A stretch of 59,874 nt of DNA from an uncultured Armatimonadota bacterium (GTDB lineage Bacteria > Armatimonadota > Fimbriimonadia > Fimbriimonadales > Fimbriimonadaceae): NCBI GenBank assembly GCA_903899015.1, contig CAIUHP010000083.1:1-59874 (forward strand), written 5' to 3'. Made by a program: the position numbers and the translations under genes. This document shows positions 54,911 to 59,874 of this stretch, piece by piece. The notes under the pieces were generated by a model. That model was not told the origin of the DNA. It searched no databases and worked only from the letters and a program-made list of their open reading frames with translations. The stretch's first letter is position 1, and every line of letters begins with the position of its first letter.

Positions 54911-55067
54911 GAAAAGCAGTCCGACTAAGTAACTGAGACGCACTAAACGGCAGGAACTCAGCCCTATTTTGGGAATCATGAGGCGGTTTGTTAGAGGAAT
55001 CTTAGAATCTTCATTTCTCCTTCATGACTGCGTTCCTAGAATGCGATCCTATCAGAAGCCCATTCTG

Positions 55068-55074
55068 AAAGGAG
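55068..55074 (+). promoter_or_regulatory. Strong ribosome binding site of the di-heme peroxidase gene
   Basis: AAAGGAG, the best match to the anti-Shine-Dalgarno sequence in the window. Its spacing favours the second of the two consecutive ATG codons. Confidence 0.7.
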
Positions 55075-55081
55075 ACCCATG

Positions 55082-56146
55082 ATGTTTGTTCGCATTTGCA
55101 GAAGTATCGGCTTGCTCGGAGTTGGCGCAACCGTGGTTGTACTTGCTCAAGGGCCCGGAGGAATTCCACCTGGGACAACCCGCTACAAATTATCGGTACC
55201 AACTGGAATTCCGGCTCCCCCGATTCCTGTCGACAATCAGCTCACCAACGAAGGAGTTGCGCTTGGATTGCGTCTGTTCAACGAGAAACGGTTATCGGGG
55301 AATGACACTCAAGCTTGCTCAACCTGCCATCGGCCAGCCGCGGCATTTAGTGATGCAGGTAACGCAGTCAGCACCGGAATTTCGGGCCAAAAAGGGACCA
55401 GGAACGCTCCAGGACTATTCAACTTAGCCTATCAGCACACCTTCTTTTGGGATGGTAGGAGCCCTTCGCTCCGGGCGCAGGCACTTGCACCGATACAAAA
55501 CCCAGTCGAAATGAACCAGTCGCTGACCGCAGCCCTCAAGAAGCTAAGCGCTGATAGCACTTACGTCGCGCAGTTCGCAAAGGCTTTCGGTTCTCCTGGC
55601 GTGACTTCTGCTCGAATCGGGCTTGCTCTGGAGCAATACGAAGAGACCCTGCTAGCGGGCTCTTCCAAGTTTGATCGAGCGAAAAGCGGATTGATTCGGT
55701 TGACTGCTCAAGAATTGCGAGGGCAGCAAGTGTTCAATACGCCGTTCAATCCTCGTCAAAACCAGTTTGGTGGCGACTGCGTTCGATGCCATGGTGGACC
55801 GCTTTTTAGCGACTTCAAGTTCAGAAATAATGGACTGGATGCCCAACCCAAAGATCCGGGCCTGCAGGCTGTAACGGGTCGAACAAGTGACTTTGGGCTG
55901 TTCAAAACGCCTTCGGTTCGCAATCTGACCGCGACCGGACCTTACATGCACGATGGTCGCTTTCAAACCTTGGAGCAGGTTGTTCAACACTACAGTTCTG
56001 AAATTGTTTCGAGTCCAACCCTAGACAACGGGCTGGCCCGTCAGCCTGGCGGAGTTCAGTTGAATGCAGCAGACCAAGCCGCATTGGTGGCGTTCCTAAA
56101 GACTCTGGTTGAACCTCAATTCCCATCGAAGGTGATCAGTCCTTAG
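55082..56146 (+). CDS. Di-heme cytochrome c peroxidase-like protein
   Basis: 354 residues with a signal peptide (about 1-22). Heme sites are CSTCH (C79-H83) followed by RPAAAFSDAG, and CVRCHGG (C233-H237). The C-terminal MHDGRFQTLEQVVQHYSS is shared with the lipoprotein paralogue at 23524. Such enzymes reduce hydrogen peroxide or act in MauG-like oxidation in the periplasm. AAAGGAG lies 7 nt before this ATG. The adjacent ATG at 55079 would be only 4 nt away. A TAGAAT at 55037-55042 may be its -10, giving a leader of about 30 nt. Confidence 0.88.
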   Translation: MFVRICRSIGLLGVGATVVVLAQGPGGIPPGTTRYKLSVPTGIPAPPIPVDNQLTNEGVALGLRLFNEKRLSGNDTQACSTCHRPAAAFSDAGNAVSTGISGQKGTRNAPGLFNLAYQHTFFWDGRSPSLRAQALAPIQNPVEMNQSLTAALKKLSADSTYVAQFAKAFGSPGVTSARIGLALEQYEETLLAGSSKFDRAKSGLIRLTAQELRGQQVFNTPFNPRQNQFGGDCVRCHGGPLFSDFKFRNNGLDAQPKDPGLQAVTGRTSDFGLFKTPSVRNLTATGPYMHDGRFQTLEQVVQHYSSEIVSSPTLDNGLARQPGGVQLNAADQAALVAFLKTLVEPQFPSKVISP

Positions 56147-56159
56147 TAGGCTCTTGGAA

Positions 56160-56188
56160 GGGATGCCTTTAATGGGAATAGGCATCCC
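56160..56188. terminator. Hairpin between the convergent peroxidase and GH78 genes
   Basis: GGGATGCC (56160-56167) and GGCATCCC (56181-56188) around 13 nt, followed on the plus strand by AGCTCTCTTTGTTTC. Confidence 0.65.
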
Positions 56189-56218
56189 AGCTCTCTTTGT
56201 TTCAGGGACTCAGATAGG

Positions 56219-58885
56219 TCAGTTTCGGGGTCTAAGTTGACTCTCGAAGCTGTAGGTTCCGGAACCAATCTCGACGAACGTTGATAGTGGCTCTCTTCGT
56301 AGGATGCGGTACCCCATAGGATGGATGATCTCTCCAGGCAGTTGTACGGTTGCTGAGCTATTGGCAGGGATGGAAACCTCCAAATGAAAACGGTTGCCCG
56401 TTCGCTTCCAAGAAGACTCGATTTTGCCGTACGGACCGTCTTCAGTTGCCTTTGCCCACGTAAGTTTGCCTACGGGTTGAGGATGAATAACGACATGGGA
56501 GAAACCGGGTGATTTAGGATCGAGCCCAATTCCCGCAACCCACTGGAACATCCAGTTGCTGACATCTCCGAACATGATGTGATTAAGTGAAGACTCCCCT
56601 TTCCAGTCTTCCCAAAGGGTCGTTGCACCTTGTCCAATCCACCATGCCCAGCTTGGTTGTTCTTTACGAGTGATCAGATGATAGGCGAGATCCGGGCGGC
56701 CCGCTTCCGAGAGCACTCGAATGACATACACGGCGCCCAGGATGCCGGTATCGATATGGCCCTGTTTTTCAACATTACGCACGAGAGCGGCCAGACAGTC
56801 ACTCTTTGCTTTCCCTTCAACGAGATCGAAATAGATTGCCATGGATAGAGCAGTCTGAGTACTCGAATCGATGGCGGCAGGAGGGAGGAATTGGCGCACA
56901 AATGCCGCCTTCACCTTCGCAGCTATTTCGGCATACTTCAGGGCGTCTTCGTGTTTGCCTTGCATTGCAGCCGCATTGGAAACGATGTTCGCATCGACAG
57001 ATAGGTAGACCGTCGACGTGAGCTTGCTGGATGTTTCGGTCGACCAGGGAACCCAGTCTCCAAGGCTATCGAACGGAACGACATCGTCTTTCGCCTGAGC
57101 ATAAAGGTAGTCGACATACTTCTTGAGATGATCGTAATGCTTCGCAAGGATTTGCGTATCCGCGCCATACCTATAGAGATCATCGGCGATAATTTCGTAG
57201 GCGCTATCCCACGCTGGATGAGTGGCACCTCGTCCCCAACCGCCGGTTGGAATGATCAAGCTCATGCTGCCTTTTTGACCTTGGTCGTCCGCTAGGTCAT
57301 CGAGCCACTTGGTATAGAAAGTAGCGGATTTGAAGTTCATAAGGCCGGCTTCGGCGGCCAGCTGAGCGTCCCCCATCCAACCATTTTTCTCTCGCTGAGG
57401 GCAGTCAGTAGGAATGCTTTGAGCGTTGCTGAGATAGGAATACCGAGTCGCCCTTTGGATTTTGTTCAGCACTTCGTCTGAGCAATCAAACGAGCCTGCG
57501 CTCTCGAAATTGGTATGGGCGAATCGTGCTCGGAAGTTATCTTCCGTTGGCTTTCCAGGAAAACCGGTGACTTCCATGTATTGGAAGCCGCTGTAGGAGA
57601 ATCGCTGCTCCCATTCTTCGGTGCCTCCATCCTTACAGATGTAAGTATCACTTTGGAATGGCTGAGGAGGAGTTGTTTTCTCCATGAATTGCTCAATTTG
57701 CGAGCGCTCAATCATGCCTTTCGAGTCAATACGCTCGCTGTAGCGCATCGTGATCTTGGTTCCCGCGGGGGCTTGAACTTTTAGCTTCACATGACCGGAG
57801 ATGTTTTGGCCGAAATCGACCACGAAGACACCCGGTTTGGGCTCACGGATTTGCTTGGGCTTGATGCTCTCGGTGATGGCGACAGGTGGGCAAATGCGAG
57901 CGACAGGAAGCTTGGTTGGGATAGCCATCGCCACCGCGGTGTCCCAATTTCGATCATTAAAGCCGGGAGTGTCCCAACCAGGGAATTCTAATCGCGCATC
58001 GTAGGTCTCACCGGTGTAGATTCCATCCGAAAGAATCGGGCCGCGAGATGCCTTCCAGTTTTCTAAACTAGAGATCCAACCGTGACTTCCGTCTGCGTAG
58101 TCGAGGTGGAGAATCAAGCGCAGGCGGGGGCGACCTCTCCATGGGGCATTTTCAAAATGCCATGTTGCGATGTCGTGAACGTCGTACCAACCGGTCCCCA
58201 AGATCGCTCCAATTGCATTGGTGCCAGGGTGAATGAGTGACGTGACATCATGTGCGACATAGAGATTTCGCTTTTGGAAATTGGTATAACCTGGTTCTCT
58301 TTCGGAGGCTCCCCCAAGCTTCTTTCCATTGAAGTGGAGTTCTGCATAGCCAAGTCCGCTTGCGTAGATGATCGCCCGCTTGACCTTTCCTTTGAGATTG
58401 AATTTGGTTCGTAAATACGGAGCGGGTTCCGAAGTCTTGGAGGGAGATCCGAGCCCGATCCAAGAGCTGTCTGCCCAGTCTGCGTCGCCCAACAGACCCA
58501 TGGTCCAAGTCGTGGGTTTGCTCCAAGCAGTTGGATTGCCATTAGCGTCCCATGTTCGGACCTTCCACCAGCACTCTTGGCGTGAGGAGAGCGGTCTGCC
58601 GTGATAGGAAATGAGGAGGCTCTCGTTGGAACGGACTTTTCCGGAATCCCAAAGATCACCCGAATCAGCCGAGAGTTTGTCGGGAGTTGATGCAACTAGG
58701 ATTTCGTAGGCCGATTGCTTCCAGCCTCGCTGCCTCGAATGAGTTTGAAAACTCAACCGAGGTTTGAGCGACTCCACTACGAGCGGCCTGGCTTGATATT
58801 CGCAAAGTAAACCGGTTACTTCTGCGGGCGAAGCCATGGCTTGTCCGTGTAGGGCAATAAGAGCAAGTGAGGTTAGGAAGCTCAT
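56219..58885 (-). CDS. Secreted GH78 alpha-L-rhamnosidase
   Basis: 888 residues from the second of two ATG codons (58885). A signal peptide ends near AMAS. N-terminal beta-sandwiches (about 20-340) precede the (alpha/alpha)6 barrel. The acidic residues match the family pattern exactly in spacing: D495, E500 and D507 in TDCPQREKNGWMGD (numbered from the first ATG), and E760 in LWEDWKGES. It hydrolyses terminal alpha-L-rhamnose from pectin side chains, saponins or flavonoid glycosides outside the cytoplasm. TACAGT lies 7 nt before the chosen start. It converges with the di-heme peroxidase gene. Confidence 0.93.
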   Translation of the reverse strand: MSFLTSLALIALHGQAMASPAEVTGLLCEYQARPLVVESLKPRLSFQTHSRQRGWKQSAYEILVASTPDKLSADSGDLWDSGKVRSNESLLISYHGRPLSSRQECWWKVRTWDANGNPTAWSKPTTWTMGLLGDADWADSSWIGLGSPSKTSEPAPYLRTKFNLKGKVKRAIIYASGLGYAELHFNGKKLGGASEREPGYTNFQKRNLYVAHDVTSLIHPGTNAIGAILGTGWYDVHDIATWHFENAPWRGRPRLRLILHLDYADGSHGWISSLENWKASRGPILSDGIYTGETYDARLEFPGWDTPGFNDRNWDTAVAMAIPTKLPVARICPPVAITESIKPKQIREPKPGVFVVDFGQNISGHVKLKVQAPAGTKITMRYSERIDSKGMIERSQIEQFMEKTTPPQPFQSDTYICKDGGTEEWEQRFSYSGFQYMEVTGFPGKPTEDNFRARFAHTNFESAGSFDCSDEVLNKIQRATRYSYLSNAQSIPTDCPQREKNGWMGDAQLAAEAGLMNFKSATFYTKWLDDLADDQGQKGSMSLIIPTGGWGRGATHPAWDSAYEIIADDLYRYGADTQILAKHYDHLKKYVDYLYAQAKDDVVPFDSLGDWVPWSTETSSKLTSTVYLSVDANIVSNAAAMQGKHEDALKYAEIAAKVKAAFVRQFLPPAAIDSSTQTALSMAIYFDLVEGKAKSDCLAALVRNVEKQGHIDTGILGAVYVIRVLSEAGRPDLAYHLITRKEQPSWAWWIGQGATTLWEDWKGESSLNHIMFGDVSNWMFQWVAGIGLDPKSPGFSHVVIHPQPVGKLTWAKATEDGPYGKIESSWKRTGNRFHLEVSIPANSSATVQLPGEIIHPMGYRILRREPLSTFVEIGSGTYSFESQLRPRN

Positions 58886-58892
58886 CATCCCG

Positions 58893-58898
58893 ACTGTA
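58893..58898 (-). promoter_or_regulatory. -10 element of the GH78 gene
   Basis: TACAGT on the minus strand, 7 nt before ATG 58885 (4 nt before ATG 58888). Confidence 0.35.
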
Positions 58899-58975
58899 CC
58901 GCAGGTTAGATCTTGGTATGTCGTTCAAAGGCTTGACCTGATTTTTATGGACTTTCAGGGATGCCGAAATCGGTT

Positions 58976-58981
58976 TATTCT
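58976..58981 (+). promoter_or_regulatory. -10 element of the Crp/Fnr gene
   Basis: TATTCT, 8 nt before ATG 58990. Confidence 0.4.
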
Positions 58982-58989
58982 AAATTGGT

Positions 58990-59700
58990 ATGTCCCCCGT
59001 CGAAATCTCGGAAAAACCCAATGTGACTGCGGTCTTACAGTCAAATGCTTTGCTTAAAGCCATTTCAGCGGAAGATTTGAGTGAACTCACCCGTGTGAGC
59101 CGGCTTGTTCGGGCAGAAAAGGGCGAAGTCCTTTGGTTTAACGGTTCCGAGGTGGACTATATCGGGTTAAGCGCCACCGGCTTTGTTAAGATGGTTCGCA
59201 CGAATTCGATGGGAAATGACGTGACCATTGAATTATTTGGTCCTGGACATCTTTTTGGACTCATGGGTGCAATCACCGGGACGGGTTGCCCGCTAACAGC
59301 GCGAGCGATTTCGGATCTCTGGTATCTGCGTGTTCCGAAGTCTGCGATTCTCGATATTTACGGACATAGCATCGCGTTGAAGGATGTGTTGATTCGCAAG
59401 TCAGCTTTGAGATTGCACGGAACCGTCGAACTCATGGCACGGCTATCCAGCGGCAAGGTTGAAGAGCGAATTGCTGCGATATTGTTTATCGTTGCGGAGT
59501 CTTATGCCCAAACCGATTCTTACGGAATTCGGCTCATGTGCCCTCTTACCAGGCAAGAGATTTGTGAGATGGCGGGTACGACGGTTGAGAGCACTATTCG
59601 AGTCATGAGCCGGTGGCAAAAAGAAGGCATCGTCGCGACCGATCGACAACAGATCGTGATTCTCGACGAGAAGCGATTGAACAATATTCTCGTGTCATAA
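58990..59700 (+). CDS. Crp/Fnr-family transcriptional regulator
   Basis: 236 residues: a cyclic-nucleotide-type beta-barrel (about 20-120, with GHLFGLMGAITG), a dimerisation helix and a C-terminal winged helix (LTRQEICEMAGTTVESTIRVMSRWQKEG). The Arg/Ser-Ala phosphate-binding pair of true cAMP receptors is not evident, and no Cys cluster of the Fnr type is present, so the signal is unknown. It is divergent from the rhamnosidase gene with about 100 bp between starts and could control it. No obvious TGTGA-type palindrome is seen there. Confidence 0.9.
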   Translation: MSPVEISEKPNVTAVLQSNALLKAISAEDLSELTRVSRLVRAEKGEVLWFNGSEVDYIGLSATGFVKMVRTNSMGNDVTIELFGPGHLFGLMGAITGTGCPLTARAISDLWYLRVPKSAILDIYGHSIALKDVLIRKSALRLHGTVELMARLSSGKVEERIAAILFIVAESYAQTDSYGIRLMCPLTRQEICEMAGTTVESTIRVMSRWQKEGIVATDRQQIVILDEKRLNNILVS

Positions 59701-59775
59701 GTCCGTTATGACAGCGGTCATAGACGCAGTTTTGTGGCTCTATGAACTTCTGTGTGGGCAATCGCATTTGAGTGG

Positions 59776-59841
59776 CGCTGTTCTTCCTCTGATTTGAACC
59801 TCTAGTGCCCATGCGCAGGTTCAAATCAGAGGAAAACAGCG
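59776..59841. repeat. Long inverted repeat with 25-26 nt arms
   Basis: The core TTCCTCTGATTTGAACCT (59784-59801) is exactly complementary to 59817-59834 around a 15-nt loop. Beyond one bulged C (59783) the pairing continues with CGCTGTT/AACAGCG to 59776 and 59841. It is far longer than the other terminator stems here and has no T-run. It may be a mobile intergenic repeat or a strong bidirectional terminator after the Crp/Fnr gene. Confidence 0.75.
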
Positions 59842-59874
59842 TTTCTGATCCGGCCAGAACCATAGGTTGAATCC

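Noticed and set aside
1-59874. CRISPR array, tRNA, rRNA, insertion sequence or prophage
   Set aside because: No evenly spaced direct repeats, no recognisable tRNA or rRNA stretches, and no transposase, integrase or phage structural gene were seen.

Overview
The window looks like chromosomal DNA from a saccharolytic bacterium of the Armatimonadota, probably Fimbriimonadales. The main support is six pilin-like proteins with a near-invariant N-terminus ([16 protein letters not shown]-[IV]-LA followed by ILFPVF) and a late [FY]xD[AGST]H motif, a protein type that is strongly expanded in that phylum. Many secreted glycoside hydrolases, TPR-sulfotransferases and lipoproteins fit the same picture. 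The assignment is by family resemblance only. No rRNA, tRNA, CRISPR array, transposase or phage gene was seen.

Layout. 0.3-11.4 kb: a cupin protein, a decayed DUF234-type remnant, an overlapping GH127/GH27 pair, a PLP-dependent decarboxylase-like enzyme, a DinB-fold protein, a NodB-type deacetylase and a secreted arabinofuranosidase-like hydrolase. 11.4-17.4 kb: small hypotheticals, a GNAT acetyltransferase gene broken by one in-frame TAG, and a ClC transporter divergent from a MarR regulator across a perfect palindrome. 17.4-21.8 kb: a hairpin-dense non-coding block, P5C dehydrogenase and a BNR-repeat secreted protein. 21.7-32.1 kb: four pilin-like genes, lipoproteins, a MauG/CcpA-like di-heme lipoprotein, a PNGase F-like protein and a halogenase-like flavoprotein. 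32.1-41.6 kb: four TPR-sulfotransferase genes in one orientation with a DUF4395 gene between them, preceded in that orientation by a pilin-lipoprotein pair. 41.9-59.7 kb: GH32, two alpha/beta hydrolases, a further pilin-lipoprotein pair, a glycogen branching enzyme, a DUF4838 protein, a methyltransferase, a GT-C glycosyltransferase, a second di-heme peroxidase, GH78 and a Crp/Fnr regulator.

How the genes may work together. GH27, GH127, the arabinofuranosidase-like enzyme, GH32, GH78 and the PNGase F-like protein would release galactose, arabinose, fructose, rhamnose and N-glycans outside the cytoplasm, which suggests growth on plant polysaccharide or glycoprotein. The least explained part is 30.8-46.6 kb. 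Three pilin-like genes there are each followed at once by a small lipoprotein gene, and the three lipoproteins share an R-x-L-P-P-[GE] motif. Two of these pairs bracket the sulfotransferase array, which suggests (inference only) a surface-protein or envelope modification locus.

Transcription. At least 18 genes have a TAnnnT hexamer, often TAGA[ACT]T, only 4-8 nt before the start codon and no ribosome binding site. This suggests widespread leaderless mRNAs, and I used it to choose several starts.
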